Of a DNA stretch of 64,000 bases, positions 16,982 to 25,220 are shown in pieces. Source of the stretch: Homoserinimonas sp044769865 (GTDB lineage: Bacteria > Actinomycetota > Actinomycetes > Actinomycetales > Microbacteriaceae); assembly GCF_044769865.1 (NCBI RefSeq), contig NZ_JBIZWA010000002.1, positions 434,001 through 498,000 of the forward strand. The letters are read 5' to 3'. Numbering within the stretch: the stretch's first letter is position 1; each line of letters starts with the position of its first letter. Made by a program: the position numbers and the translations under genes. The notes under the pieces are model-generated. The model made no database searches. It saw nothing but the letters and a program-made list of their open reading frames with translations, and was not told where the DNA came from.

Positions 16982-18589
16982 ATGCTGCCTGTGCTGAGCG
17001 TGCAAGACCTCGAGATCCGCGTCGGAGCTCGCACGCTCATGGAGGGCGTCACATTCCGCGTCGACAGGGGAGACAAGATCGGACTCGTCGGCCGTAACGG
17101 CGCGGGCAAGACGACCCTGACCAAGACGCTCGCCGGCGAGACGCTGCCCACGAGCGGCCGGATCGACCGATCCGGCGAGGTCGGCTACCTTCCCCAGGAT
17201 CCCCGCTCCGGCAACCCGGACGACCTCGCCCGCACGCGCATCCTTGACGCCCGCGGGCTTGGGCAGCTGGTGCTCGGGATGCAAGAGGCGAGTGCGCAAA
17301 TGGGCTCGGGCGACCCCGAAGTGGCCGAAGCGGCGATGAAGAAGTACTCGCGCCTCACCGACCGCTTCGATGCGCTCGGAGGCTATGCGGCGGAAGCGGA
17401 AGCCGCATCGATCGCAAGCAACCTCAACCTCCCCGATCGCATCCTCGACCAGCCGCTCAGGACGCTCTCGGGCGGCCAGCGGCGTCGTATCGAGCTCGCG
17501 CGCATCCTGTTCTCCGATGCCGAGACCATGATCCTCGACGAGCCGACCAACCACCTGGATGCCGACTCCGTCGTGTGGCTCCGGGAGTTCCTCAAGGGCT
17601 ACTCCGGCGGCTTCATCGTCATCAGCCACGACATCGAACTCGTGGGGGAGACCGTCAACAAGGTCTTCTACCTCGACGCGAACCGCCAGGTGATCGACGT
17701 CTACAACATGGGCTGGAAGCACTACCTGCGCCAGCGCGAGGCCGACGAGGAGCGCCGCAAGAAGGAGCGCGCCAACGTCGAGAAGAAGGCGACCGTGCTG
17801 CAGCAGCAGGCGGCGCGCTTCGGTGCGAAGGCGAGCAAGGCGGCCGCTGCCCACCAGATGGTGCGCCGTGCGGAGAAGATGCTCTCCGGCCTGGAAGAGG
17901 TGCGTTCGGCCGACCGCGTGGCCAAGCTCCGCTTCCCCGAGCCGGCCCCCTGCGGCCGCACTCCTCTCACCGCCAAGAATCTCAGCAAGAGCTACGGCTC
18001 ACTCGAGATCTTCACGGCGGTCGACCTCGCGATCGATCGCGGCTCGAAGGTCGTCGTGCTCGGGCTCAATGGTGCGGGCAAGACCACGCTGCTCCGGATG
18101 CTCGCCGGCGTCGACAAGCCCGACACGGGCCAGGTGGAACCGGGCCACGGCCTCCGCATCGGCTACTACGCCCAGGAACACGAGACGCTCGACGTCAAGC
18201 GCTCAGTGCTCGAGAACATGGTCTCTGCCTCACCGAATCTGACCGAGACCGAGGCGCGAAGGGTCCTTGGATCGTTCCTCTTCACGGGCGACGACTCGCA
18301 CAAGCCTGCCGGGGTGCTCTCGGGCGGTGAGAAGACCCGTCTTGCGCTCGCGATGATCGTCGTCTCTGGCGCCAATGTGCTCCTGCTCGACGAGCCCACG
18401 AACAACCTCGACCCCGCGAGCCGGATCGAGATCCTGGATGCCCTTGCCAACTATGCGGGAGCGGTTGTGCTCGTGAGCCACGATGAGGGCGCGGTGGAGG
18501 CCCTGAACCCGGAGCGCGTGCTCATCCTTCCCGACGGCGTCGAGGACCACTGGAGCCCCGACTACGCGGACCTCATCACGCTCGCCTGA
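16982..18589 (+). CDS. ABC-F family ATP-binding protein
   Basis: Soluble twin-ATPase of the ABC-F type, a family acting on ribosomes as translation factors or antibiotic-protection proteins; it has no membrane domain. The 535 residues hold two cassettes: Walker A GRNGAGKTT near 38 and GLNGAGKTT near 355, signatures LSGGQRRR and LSGGEKTR, and two Walker B MILDEPTNHLD and LLLDEPTNNLD. A charged linker of about residues 245-310 joins them. Start is uncertain: this ATG is 11 bases after CGGAG, while a GTG three codons later (LSVQDLEIR) fits the family start. Whether it confers resistance cannot be judged. Confidence 0.9.
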   Translation: MLPVLSVQDLEIRVGARTLMEGVTFRVDRGDKIGLVGRNGAGKTTLTKTLAGETLPTSGRIDRSGEVGYLPQDPRSGNPDDLARTRILDARGLGQLVLGMQEASAQMGSGDPEVAEAAMKKYSRLTDRFDALGGYAAEAEAASIASNLNLPDRILDQPLRTLSGGQRRRIELARILFSDAETMILDEPTNHLDADSVVWLREFLKGYSGGFIVISHDIELVGETVNKVFYLDANRQVIDVYNMGWKHYLRQREADEERRKKERANVEKKATVLQQQAARFGAKASKAAAAHQMVRRAEKMLSGLEEVRSADRVAKLRFPEPAPCGRTPLTAKNLSKSYGSLEIFTAVDLAIDRGSKVVVLGLNGAGKTTLLRMLAGVDKPDTGQVEPGHGLRIGYYAQEHETLDVKRSVLENMVSASPNLTETEARRVLGSFLFTGDDSHKPAGVLSGGEKTRLALAMIVVSGANVLLLDEPTNNLDPASRIEILDALANYAGAVVLVSHDEGAVEALNPERVLILPDGVEDHWSPDYADLITLA

Positions 18590-18595
18590 TCAGGT

Positions 18596-19450
18596 CTAGC
18601 GATGCGCCGCTTCGTCGAGCAGGGCATCCTCGATCTCAGCGTCGCTCGGCGATCGCCGTGACCTTCGAGCCTCGCGGCGCTCGGCATCCCGCTGCACTCG
18701 CTCGTCCTCAGAGTTGACGACGCGGTACTCCTGGCGCAGTGCCCAGCCGAGACCGATGAACGCGAGCAGCGCGAAGACGTACCACTGCAGGGCGTAGGAG
18801 AGGTGAGGACCCTCATCCGGTTCCGGTTTGGGTGGAGTCACGAGGGTCTCGCTCGGCGCAGGTTCCTGCGACTCCACCGCACCGTAGGCGCCCGTGTAGG
18901 TGGGCAGGTCCACGCGCTCCGCGACCTCTGGCAGGTGGATCGTCGCGATCTGGTTCGTGCCGATGGGGGAGCTTCGTCCCGGGAGGATCGGCTCTCCCTC
19001 CTTCAAACGAGCGACGACCGTCACCCGGCCGTCGGGCGCCTCGGCGACCGAGTCGGGCGCGTCCTGAAGGTTGCCGGTCGGAACCCATCCGCGGTTGACG
19101 ACGAAGACGGTTCCGTCGTCAAGCAGCAGGGGAGTGAGCACCTCGAAGCCCGGCGAGCCCCGATAGGGACGATTGCGCACGAGCACCTCCTCATCCTTGA
19201 GGTAGGTGCCGCTGAGCGTGACCGGCGTCCACTTCTGGCTCTCGTCGTAGGCGTCGAGCGTGTCAAGCGCTGAGGCGACGGGCACGGGTTCGCGCTCATA
19301 GTTCGCCTCGACGAGGGCAATCGCATGCTGTGCTTCAGCACGCCGGTCGAACTGCCAGTTGCCGAAACCACAGCTGGCGATCGCGAAGACGATGACGAGT
19401 GCCGTGTAGCCCGCCCAGCGCCACGAGAGCACGAAGCGCCAGCCGCTCAT
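18596..19450 (-). CDS. SURF1 family cytochrome oxidase biogenesis protein
   Basis: SURF1/Shy1 proteins assist heme A insertion into cytochrome c oxidase. The 284 residues show an N-terminal membrane helix (about 11-30), the conserved FGNWQFDRRAEA segment, the periplasmic domain with VLVRNRPYRGSPGFEVLTPL and VNRGWVP near residue 120, a second helix (about 222-240, YALQWYVFALLAFIGLGW), then a charged tail. It is consistent with ctaA/ctaB in this window. The start overlaps the stop of the upstream small gene by 4 bp. Confidence 0.93.
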   Translation of the reverse strand: MSGWRFVLSWRWAGYTALVIVFAIASCGFGNWQFDRRAEAQHAIALVEANYEREPVPVASALDTLDAYDESQKWTPVTLSGTYLKDEEVLVRNRPYRGSPGFEVLTPLLLDDGTVFVVNRGWVPTGNLQDAPDSVAEAPDGRVTVVARLKEGEPILPGRSSPIGTNQIATIHLPEVAERVDLPTYTGAYGAVESQEPAPSETLVTPPKPEPDEGPHLSYALQWYVFALLAFIGLGWALRQEYRVVNSEDERVQRDAERREARRSRRSPSDAEIEDALLDEAAHR

Positions 19451-19665
19451 CGAGTCTCCCCGAAGGGAACGGCCTCAACGGGAAAGTCCCGTGTCGCGAG
19501 GTAGTCGCGGAGGTAGTCGACGTGCTCCTCGCACGCCAGCCACACCTTCGTGCGGGACTCGTCATGGATGCGCGGGTTGCGCCAGTTGACCGACCAGCCG
19601 GCATCGGCACGGCAGCCGGCACGCGAGCACTGCGGGGCCTGCGGGCCCTGGTCCAGCGTGATCAC
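19447..19665 (-). CDS. Small cysteine-containing protein next to SURF1
   Basis: A 72-residue soluble protein I cannot assign to a function. It has CSRAGC near residue 13 and CEEHVDYLRDYL near 45, i.e. three cysteines and a histidine in a zinc-ribbon-like pattern, separated by tryptophans and an IHDE segment. It begins with GTG, overlaps both neighbours by 4 bp and is therefore in one operon with SURF1 and the DUF3099 gene. The same CEEH ending of a cysteine pattern occurs in the unknown protein at 50885-51247. Confidence 0.8.
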   Translation of the reverse strand: MITLDQGPQAPQCSRAGCRADAGWSVNWRNPRIHDESRTKVWLACEEHVDYLRDYLATRDFPVEAVPFGETR

Positions 19666-19940
19666 TGCTCTCCTTCACCGCGGTAGCGCTCGACACTGCG
19701 CGGGTCCGGCGCCTCGACGCCGCCGCGCACGCCCGTCGAGACATTTGCCACGACGACCGCAATGTAGGGCAGTACGATCGCGCCGATCGCGGGAATCACG
19801 ATCCACCAACCCGGCACGACGAAGCACGCGAAGAGGCACACGACGCGAATGCTCATCGCGATCGTGTAGCGCAGCATCCGGCTCCTGCGGTCGTCATCCG
19901 GCGACGGCGGAAGGGAGGTGATCGATTGTGGCTTTGCCAT
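19662..19940 (-). CDS. DUF3099 small membrane protein
   Basis: A 92-residue protein matching DUF3099, an actinobacterial family of unknown role. After a charged N-terminus (SPDDDRRSRMLRYTIAMSIRVVC) it has two hydrophobic helices, about residues 28-45 and 47-66, then a short polar tail. First gene of the DUF3099/72-residue/SURF1 operon; the coupling to SURF1 hints at a role around the respiratory chain, which is inference only. Confidence 0.85.
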   Translation of the reverse strand: MAKPQSITSLPPSPDDDRRSRMLRYTIAMSIRVVCLFACFVVPGWWIVIPAIGAIVLPYIAVVVANVSTGVRGGVEAPDPRSVERYRGEGEQ

Positions 19941-19964
19941 GAGAGTCTCGCTCTAGCCTACGAC

Positions 19965-19970
19965 TAAGAT
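19965..19970 (+). promoter_or_regulatory. Candidate -10 box (TAAGAT) for the fabG-like gene
   Basis: TAAGAT lies about 90 bases upstream of the reductase start. The leader contains a 7-bp stem with a 4-base loop, ATCTCCG/CGGAGAT at 20023-20040, which ends just before the start region and might affect translation. Confidence 0.35.
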
Positions 19971-20059
19971 CGTATGAGTTTGCCGGGTACCGGAACACGG
20001 CTCGGCACGGGTGCGTCGGCACATCTCCGACCGCGGAGATCAAGGTGATGAGGGCAAGG

Positions 20060-20767
20060 ATGACCAAGAGAACTGTGCTCGTGACGGGCGGCAACCGGGG
20101 CATCGGGTATGCGATCGCCGAGGAGTTCCTGGCACAGGGACACAGGGTCGCCGTGACCGCACGTTCGGGCGAGGGCCCCGAGGGTTGCCTGACGGTGCGC
20201 GCGGATGTCACTGATCCCGAGTCGATCGATGCGGCCTTCACCCAGATCGAGGCCGAGCTCGGCCCCGTCGAGGTCGTCGTCGCGAATGCCGGCATCACTC
20301 GCGACACCCTCCTGATGCGGATGAGCGACGAGGACTTCACCTCGGTCGTCGACACGAACCTCACGGGTGCATTCCGGGTCGTGAAGCGCGCCTCGAAGGG
20401 CATGCTCAAGGCCCGCTACGGCAGGATCGTGCTCGTCTCGAGCGTCGTGGGTCTCTACGGCGGCCCAGGGCAGGCCAACTACGCCGCCTCGAAGGCGGGC
20501 CTCGTCGGTCTTGCGCGCTCCGTCACGCGGGAACTCGGCGCAAGGGGCATCACCGCCAACGTCGTGGCGCCCGGCTTCATCGAGACCGACATGACGGCGG
20601 AACTCCCGGCCGACACGCAGGCGCAGTACAAGGCGAGCATCCCGGCCGCCCGCTTCGCGTCGCCCCAAGAGGTCGCGCGCGTCATCGCCTGGGTCGCGAG
20701 CGACGATGCCGCCTACATCAGCGGAGCAGTGATTCCTGTCGACGGCGGCCTCGGGATGGGGCACTAG
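20060..20767 (+). CDS. fabG: 3-oxoacyl-ACP reductase-like short-chain dehydrogenase (FabG family)
   Basis: NADPH-dependent short-chain dehydrogenase closest in look to beta-ketoacyl-ACP reductases of fatty acid synthesis. The 235 residues contain the nucleotide motif TGGNRGIG near 8, NAG near 77, the catalytic serine region VLVSSVVG near 125 and YAASKAG with the YxxxK pair near 140. The ATG of MTKRTVLV is preferred, with GAGG six bases upstream; ATG and GTG codons 12-15 bases earlier are open. Convergent with serB. Assignment within the large family is likely but not proven. Confidence 0.85.
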   Translation: MTKRTVLVTGGNRGIGYAIAEEFLAQGHRVAVTARSGEGPEGCLTVRADVTDPESIDAAFTQIEAELGPVEVVVANAGITRDTLLMRMSDEDFTSVVDTNLTGAFRVVKRASKGMLKARYGRIVLVSSVVGLYGGPGQANYAASKAGLVGLARSVTRELGARGITANVVAPGFIETDMTAELPADTQAQYKASIPAARFASPQEVARVIAWVASDDAAYISGAVIPVDGGLGMGH

Positions 20768-20782
20768 CCCGCTCAGTACCCC

Positions 20783-21421
20783 TCAGTCGGCGCCGAGCCC
20801 CAGAGCGCCGAGCACGAGGGAGAGGTCCCGCTCGTCGAGCACGAGGTCTGCCGCCTGGCGCACGGGCGCCTTGGCATCAAAGGCGATCGAGAGCCCAGCG
20901 CGTTCCATCATCCGCAGGTCGTTGGCACCGTCCCCGACCGCGACGGTGCAACGCAGGGGCACTCCGGCATCCAGGGCCCACTCCGCGATGGCATCCGCCT
21001 TGGCCTCCGCATGGATGACCTCGCCCAACACTCGACCCGTCAACACCCCGTCGCGCGTCTCGAGTCGGTTGGCTCGGCAGTAGTCGAGGTCGAGTTTCGC
21101 GGCGAAGGGATCCACGATCTCGTGGAAGCCTCCCGAGACCACGCCGATCTTCGCTCCGGCGGCGTGGAGACCCGCCACAAGCTCGGGCACACCCTTCGTG
21201 ACCTCGACACGGCCGCGCACGGTCTCGAAGGCCGAGACGGGGAGGCCCTCAAGGGTCGCCACGCGCAGGCGCAGGCTCTCCGCGAAGTCGATCTCGCCGT
21301 TCATCGCCCGCGCTGTGACATCCGCCACGAGTTCCAGGCTGCCCGCCTCCTCAGCGAGCAGCTCGATCACCTCGTTCTCGATGAGGGTCGAGTCGACGTC
21401 GAGCACAACGAGAAAGGGCAT
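20783..21421 (-). CDS. serB: Phosphoserine phosphatase
   Basis: Hydrolyses phosphoserine in the last step of serine synthesis. A 212-residue HAD-superfamily protein: motif I DVDSTL near residue 8 (nucleophile aspartate), motif II VVSGGF near 95, and motif III-IV VGDGANDLRMM near 163. It lacks the ACT domain found in longer actinobacterial SerB proteins. The ATG of MPFLVVL is used; a TTG four codons upstream is open. It lies 39 bp behind glgC on the same strand. Confidence 0.87.
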   Translation of the reverse strand: MPFLVVLDVDSTLIENEVIELLAEEAGSLELVADVTARAMNGEIDFAESLRLRVATLEGLPVSAFETVRGRVEVTKGVPELVAGLHAAGAKIGVVSGGFHEIVDPFAAKLDLDYCRANRLETRDGVLTGRVLGEVIHAEAKADAIAEWALDAGVPLRCTVAVGDGANDLRMMERAGLSIAFDAKAPVRQAADLVLDERDLSLVLGALGLGAD

Positions 21422-21460
21422 GGGCGCATCCAAACGACGGGCGGCGCACCAGCGCCGGGA

Positions 21461-22702
21461 TCAGGTGACGACGTGGACTCCCTTGCCGACGACCGTGATG
21501 CCCGAATCGGTGACGGTATAGCCGCGCGAGCGGTCAGCAGCGGCATCCACCCCCACTGTCGCACCCGGGTCGACAACGACTTCCTTGTCCAGAATAGCCC
21601 GCTGCACGACCGCTCCCTGCCCGATGCGCACGTGGTCGAAGACGATCGAGTCGACGACGCGGGCACCGGACTCGATCGTCGCCCACGGTCCCAGCACGCT
21701 GCGCTCGACATGTGCGCCCGACAGGAGCGACCCGAGTGAGACGATCGAGTCGATCGTCGTGCCGAGGTTGCCGGAGGCGTCGCGCACGAACTTCGCCGGG
21801 GGAGCGTTGAACTGCTGGTTGAAGATAGGCCAGGTGCGGTTGTAGAGATTGAAGACCGGCAACGCCGAGATGAGATCCCGGTGTGCGTCGTAGTAGGAGT
21901 CGATCGTTCCCACGTCGCGCCAGTAGTAGCGGTCGCGGTCCGTAGCCCCCGGCACCTCGTTGCGGATCAGGTCGTAGACGGCCGCGTCGCCTCGCGAGAC
22001 GAAGTCGGGCACGATATCCCCGCCCATGTCGTGGTTCGACGAGGGCGTCTCGCCGTCACGCAGCACGGCATCCATCAGTACGTCGGCGTCGAAGACGTAG
22101 TTGCCCATCGACGCGAGCACCTCGTTGGGGGAGTCGGGCAGGCCGACTGGCTCCTGCGGCTTCTCGTGGAACGCGTGGATGCGGGTGGGATCGTCCTTCT
22201 CCACCTCGATGACGCCGAATTGGTTGGCGAGGGAGATCGGCTGGCGGATCGCGGCGACCGTGACGCCAGCCCCGGACTCGATGTGAGCGTCGATCATCTG
22301 GCTGAAGTCCATGCGGTAGACGTGATCGGCACCGACCACGACGACGATGTCGGGCTTCTCATCACGGAGGAGGTTGAGGCTCTGCAGGATCGCGTCTGCG
22401 GAGCCCGCGAACCACCGCTTGCCGAGCCGCTGCTGCGCTGGCACGGATGCCACATAGGAGTTCGTCAGGCCGGAGAGCCGCCAGGTCTGCGAGACGTGGC
22501 GGTCGAGGCTGTGCGACTTGTACTGCGTCAACACGACGATCTGCCGGAGGCCCGAGTTGATCAGGTTGGAGAGGGCGAAGTCGATGAGGCGATAGTTGCC
22601 GGCGAAGGGCACCGCGGGCTTCGCACGGTCTGCCGTGAGGGGCATGAGGCGCTTGCCCTCGCCGCCGGCGAGGACGATTCCGAAGATCTTCTGGGAGGCC
22701 AT
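21461..22702 (-). CDS. glgC: Glucose-1-phosphate adenylyltransferase (ADP-glucose pyrophosphorylase)
   Basis: Makes ADP-glucose from ATP and glucose 1-phosphate, the committed step of glycogen synthesis. The 413 residues show the nucleotide-binding LAGGEGKRLMPLT near 11, KPAVPFAGNYRLIDF near 27, GADHVYRMD near 124, the active-site YWRDVGTIDSYY near 258 and the C-terminal left-handed beta-helix repeats. It diverges from glgA with only 46 bp between starts, so the two are probably co-regulated. Confidence 0.96.
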   Translation of the reverse strand: MASQKIFGIVLAGGEGKRLMPLTADRAKPAVPFAGNYRLIDFALSNLINSGLRQIVVLTQYKSHSLDRHVSQTWRLSGLTNSYVASVPAQQRLGKRWFAGSADAILQSLNLLRDEKPDIVVVVGADHVYRMDFSQMIDAHIESGAGVTVAAIRQPISLANQFGVIEVEKDDPTRIHAFHEKPQEPVGLPDSPNEVLASMGNYVFDADVLMDAVLRDGETPSSNHDMGGDIVPDFVSRGDAAVYDLIRNEVPGATDRDRYYWRDVGTIDSYYDAHRDLISALPVFNLYNRTWPIFNQQFNAPPAKFVRDASGNLGTTIDSIVSLGSLLSGAHVERSVLGPWATIESGARVVDSIVFDHVRIGQGAVVQRAILDKEVVVDPGATVGVDAAADRSRGYTVTDSGITVVGKGVHVVT

Positions 22703-22710
22703 TGCTCCAC

Positions 22711-22716
22711 AGTATG
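22711..22716 (-). promoter_or_regulatory. -10 candidate (CATACT) for glgC
   Basis: CATACT is followed by eight bases (GTGGAGCA) and the glgC ATG, so the transcript would be leaderless or nearly so. On the other strand TACTAC at 22733-22738, ten bases before the glgA GTG, may serve glgA. Confidence 0.4.
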
Positions 22717-22748
22717 CGCGAACATGCGTCTGTACTACCGTTCAAGCT

Positions 22749-23951
22749 GTGAGAGTCGATGTCGTCACCCGCGAGTACCCGCCCGAGGTTTACGGGGGTG
22801 CCGGAGTCCATGTGGCCGAGCTGGTCAAGGAGCTCAGGCACACGCTTGACGTGCAGGTGCGCTGTTTCGGCGCCGAACGCGCCGAATCGGGAGTGACGGC
22901 ATACACGACGCCGGGTGGCCTCCAATCGGCAAACGCGGCGCTCACGACCCTCGGCACTGACCTCGAGATCGCACAGGATGTCGCGGGCGCCGATATCGTG
23001 CACTCCCACACCTGGTACGCGAATGGCGCGGGGCACGTCGCGAGCCTCCTCCACGGCATCCCGCACGTCGTCACCGCCCACAGCCTTGAGCCGCTGCGCC
23101 CGTGGAAAGCCGAGCAGCTCGGCGGCGGGTATCGGGTCTCGAGTTGGATCGAGCAGCAGGCATTCTCGGGTGCGGCTGCCGTCATCGCAGTGAGCGAGGG
23201 CATGCGCCGAGACATCCTACGTTCCTACCCGAACCTCGACCCAGACAGGGTGCACGTCGTCTACAACGGCATCGACCTCGACGCCTGGAAACCGACGGAG
23301 GACCCCGAGACCCTGCGCTCGCTCGGCATCGACCCCGCGCGCCCATCCGTGGTCTTCGTCGGGCGGATCACACGACAGAAGGGGCTCACCTACCTGCTCA
23401 AGGCGGCTGCGCAGTTGCCGCGCGACGTGCAGCTCGTCCTGTGCGCCGGGGCGCCCGACACACCCGCCCTCATGGCCGAGGTGCGGGACGCCGTGCAGAA
23501 GCTGCAGGATGCCCGGGGTGGAGTCATCTGGATCGACCGCGTGCTCCCGCGCCATGAGCTCTCGGCCGTGCTCACGGCGGCAACGACCTTCGTGTGCCCC
23601 TCCGTCTACGAACCGCTCGGCATCGTGAATCTCGAAGCCATGGCGTGTGGTGCGGCCGTCGTGGGGACCGCAACGGGCGGAATCCCCGAGGTCGTCGACG
23701 ACGGTGTCACGGGGCGACTCGTGCCCATCGAGCAGGTCGACGACGGATCCGGCACCCCGCTCGATCCCGAGCGCTTCGTGCAGGACCTCGCGCAGGCACT
23801 GCTCGAGGTCGTCTCCGACCCAGAGGCGGCCGCTCGGATGGGCGAGGCGGGACGACGTCGCGCCGAGCAGGAGTTCGGCTGGTCCCGCATCGCGCGCCGC
23901 ACGGAGGAGATCTATCGCAGCCTCCTTTCCGCGCCCGCTGTGTCACCCTGA
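22749..23951 (+). CDS. glgA: Glycogen synthase (GT4 family GlgA/GlgM type)
   Basis: Transfers glucose from ADP-glucose to alpha-glucan, or to glucose 1-phosphate to make maltose 1-phosphate as the related actinobacterial GlgM does. The 400 residues show the GT-B fold: EYPPEVYGGAGVHVAEL near 9, FVGRITRQKGLTYLL near 205 and the donor-binding YEPLGIVNLEAMACG near 288 (E-x7-E). The GTG start makes MRVDVVTREYPPE, the usual beginning of the family. Divergent from glgC, which supplies its substrate. The exact acceptor is not decidable from sequence alone. Confidence 0.93.
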   Translation: MRVDVVTREYPPEVYGGAGVHVAELVKELRHTLDVQVRCFGAERAESGVTAYTTPGGLQSANAALTTLGTDLEIAQDVAGADIVHSHTWYANGAGHVASLLHGIPHVVTAHSLEPLRPWKAEQLGGGYRVSSWIEQQAFSGAAAVIAVSEGMRRDILRSYPNLDPDRVHVVYNGIDLDAWKPTEDPETLRSLGIDPARPSVVFVGRITRQKGLTYLLKAAAQLPRDVQLVLCAGAPDTPALMAEVRDAVQKLQDARGGVIWIDRVLPRHELSAVLTAATTFVCPSVYEPLGIVNLEAMACGAAVVGTATGGIPEVVDDGVTGRLVPIEQVDDGSGTPLDPERFVQDLAQALLEVVSDPEAAARMGEAGRRRAEQEFGWSRIARRTEEIYRSLLSAPAVSP

Positions 23952-23970
23952 AAGACGCAGTCACTGAGGG

Positions 23971-23976
23971 TAGGGT
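23971..23976 (+). promoter_or_regulatory. Leaderless promoter -10 (TAGGGT) for the ABC ATPase gene
   Basis: TAGGGT is followed by seven bases and ATG, with no ribosome binding site between. Confidence 0.5.
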
Positions 23977-23983
23977 TTAGTTC

Positions 23984-24766
23984 ATGGCCAGCGTTCTCAA
24001 GCTCTCTGATGTGTCCGTTGTGCGAGATGGGAACCGCATTCTCGATTCGATCGACTGGAACGTCGACAGCGAAGAGCGCTGGGTCATCCTGGGCCCGAAC
24101 GGAGCGGGCAAGACGACGCTCCTCCAGCTCGCCTCGGCGCTCATCCACCCGACATCGGGTGAGGCAGAACTGCTCGACGCGCGGCTCGGAAGCGTCGACG
24201 TCTTCGAGCTGCGCCCGCGCATCGGTTTCGCATCCACCGCCATGGCGCGTCGCCTGCCCCGAAACGAGCGTGTCATTGACGTCGTCATGACGGCGGCGTA
24301 CTCCGTCACGGGGCGCTGGACCGAGTCCTACGAGGAACTCGACACCCGCCGTGCCGAACGTGTGCTTGCCGAATGGAAGCTCAGCCACCTCGCCGAACGC
24401 CGCTTCGGTGACCTGAGCGACGGCGAGCAGAAGCGGGTGCAGATCGCACGCTCCGTCATGACCGATCCCGAGATCCTGCTCCTCGACGAACCGGCCGCAA
24501 GCCTCGACCTCGGCTCGCGCGAGGAACTGCTGCAGCTGCTGAGCGGCTACGCCTCTTCGCAGGATGCTCCCGCCATCGTCATGGTCACACATCATGTCGA
24601 GGAGATCCCCGTCGGATTCAGCCACGCGATGCTCATGGCAGAGGGCGGAATCCGGGCGGCCGGCCCGATCGATGAGGTGCTGACCTCCGAGCTGCTGAGC
24701 GACACATTCGGCCTCGGACTCGAGATCCGCAACGACGAGGGCCGCTACACCGCGCGCGCCTCCTAA
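23984..24766 (+). CDS. ABC transporter-type ATPase without a membrane partner
   Basis: A single 260-residue ATP-binding cassette: Walker A GPNGAGKTTLL near 38, signature LSDGEQKR near 146 (Asp in place of the second Gly of LSGGQ), Walker B ILLLDEPAASLDLGS near 165 and switch region VTHHVEEI near 203. No permease or binding protein lies nearby. The look is that of the widespread YlmA/ModF-like cytosolic cassettes often found near rpmE-type genes in actinobacteria. Substrate unknown. Confidence 0.88.
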   Translation: MASVLKLSDVSVVRDGNRILDSIDWNVDSEERWVILGPNGAGKTTLLQLASALIHPTSGEAELLDARLGSVDVFELRPRIGFASTAMARRLPRNERVIDVVMTAAYSVTGRWTESYEELDTRRAERVLAEWKLSHLAERRFGDLSDGEQKRVQIARSVMTDPEILLLDEPAASLDLGSREELLQLLSGYASSQDAPAIVMVTHHVEEIPVGFSHAMLMAEGGIRAAGPIDEVLTSELLSDTFGLGLEIRNDEGRYTARAS

Positions 24767-24773
24767 GTTCTGG

Positions 24774-24779
24774 TATCGT
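24774..24779 (+). promoter_or_regulatory. Candidate -10 box (TATCGT) for rpmE2
   Basis: TATCGT lies about 75 bases before the rpmE2 start, giving a leader of about 70 nt with AAGGAAG close to the ATG. No zinc-uptake-repressor palindrome is obvious in the leader. Confidence 0.35.
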
Positions 24780-24854
24780 AGATGGTTGGCCGTTGAGCCA
24801 CGAGTTTCTGTCTTTTCTCACCTGTCCCATGACATCCCACTCAAGGAAGTACCA

Positions 24855-25106
24855 ATGAAGTCTGGCATCCACCCCGAGTACGCACCCGTCGTCTTCCGTG
24901 ACCTCGCGTCGGGCGCCACGTTCCTGACCCGGTCCACCGTCGGCAGCGACAAGACCATCGAGTGGGAAGACGGCAACACCTACCCCGTCATCGACGTCGA
25001 GATCTCGTCGGAGTCGCACCCCTTCTACACCGGCAAGCAGCGCATCATGGACTCCGCTGGCCGCGTCGAGAAGTTCAAGAACCGCTACAAGGGCTTCGGT
25101 TCCTGA
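24855..25106 (+). CDS. rpmE2: 50S ribosomal protein bL31, type B (zinc-free)
   Basis: Structural protein of the large ribosomal subunit. The 83 residues start MKSGIHPEYAPVVFRD and contain no cysteine, so this is the C-minus type B paralogue that can replace zinc-containing bL31 when zinc is scarce. The ATG follows AAGGAAG; the reading frame open further upstream is leader. Two stem-loops after the stop indicate a monocistronic message. Zinc-dependent regulation is known for the family but no operator is evident here. Confidence 0.96.
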   Translation: MKSGIHPEYAPVVFRDLASGATFLTRSTVGSDKTIEWEDGNTYPVIDVEISSESHPFYTGKQRIMDSAGRVEKFKNRYKGFGS

Positions 25107-25115
25107 TCAGTCTTC

Positions 25116-25176
25116 TCGGGTGATCACACCCGAATCAGCGGGCGGTTGGCTTCGGCCAGCCGCCCGCTTCTTCTTT
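25116..25176 (+). terminator. Rho-independent terminator with UUCG tetraloop after rpmE2
   Basis: A first stem TCGGGTG/CACCCGA (25116-25133) is followed by a 13-bp stem with a TTCG loop (arms 25138-25150 and 25155-25167) and then TTCTTCTTT. The second stem has one G-T pair only. This is the clearest terminator in the window. Confidence 0.9.
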
Positions 25177-25220
25177 GCCCGGGAGCGAGTTCTCGAAGAA
25201 CGAGGCGGACCGTTCGACTG

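Noticed and set aside
15857..17854. 665-codon minus-strand frame crossing sufT, bioY and the ABC-F gene
   Set aside because: It runs antisense to sufT and ABC-F and in a different frame from bioY for most of its length; no family resemblance.
23984..24766. ABC ATPase as part of a transporter operon with rpmE2
   Set aside because: No permease is present, and rpmE2 has its own leader and promoter candidate.
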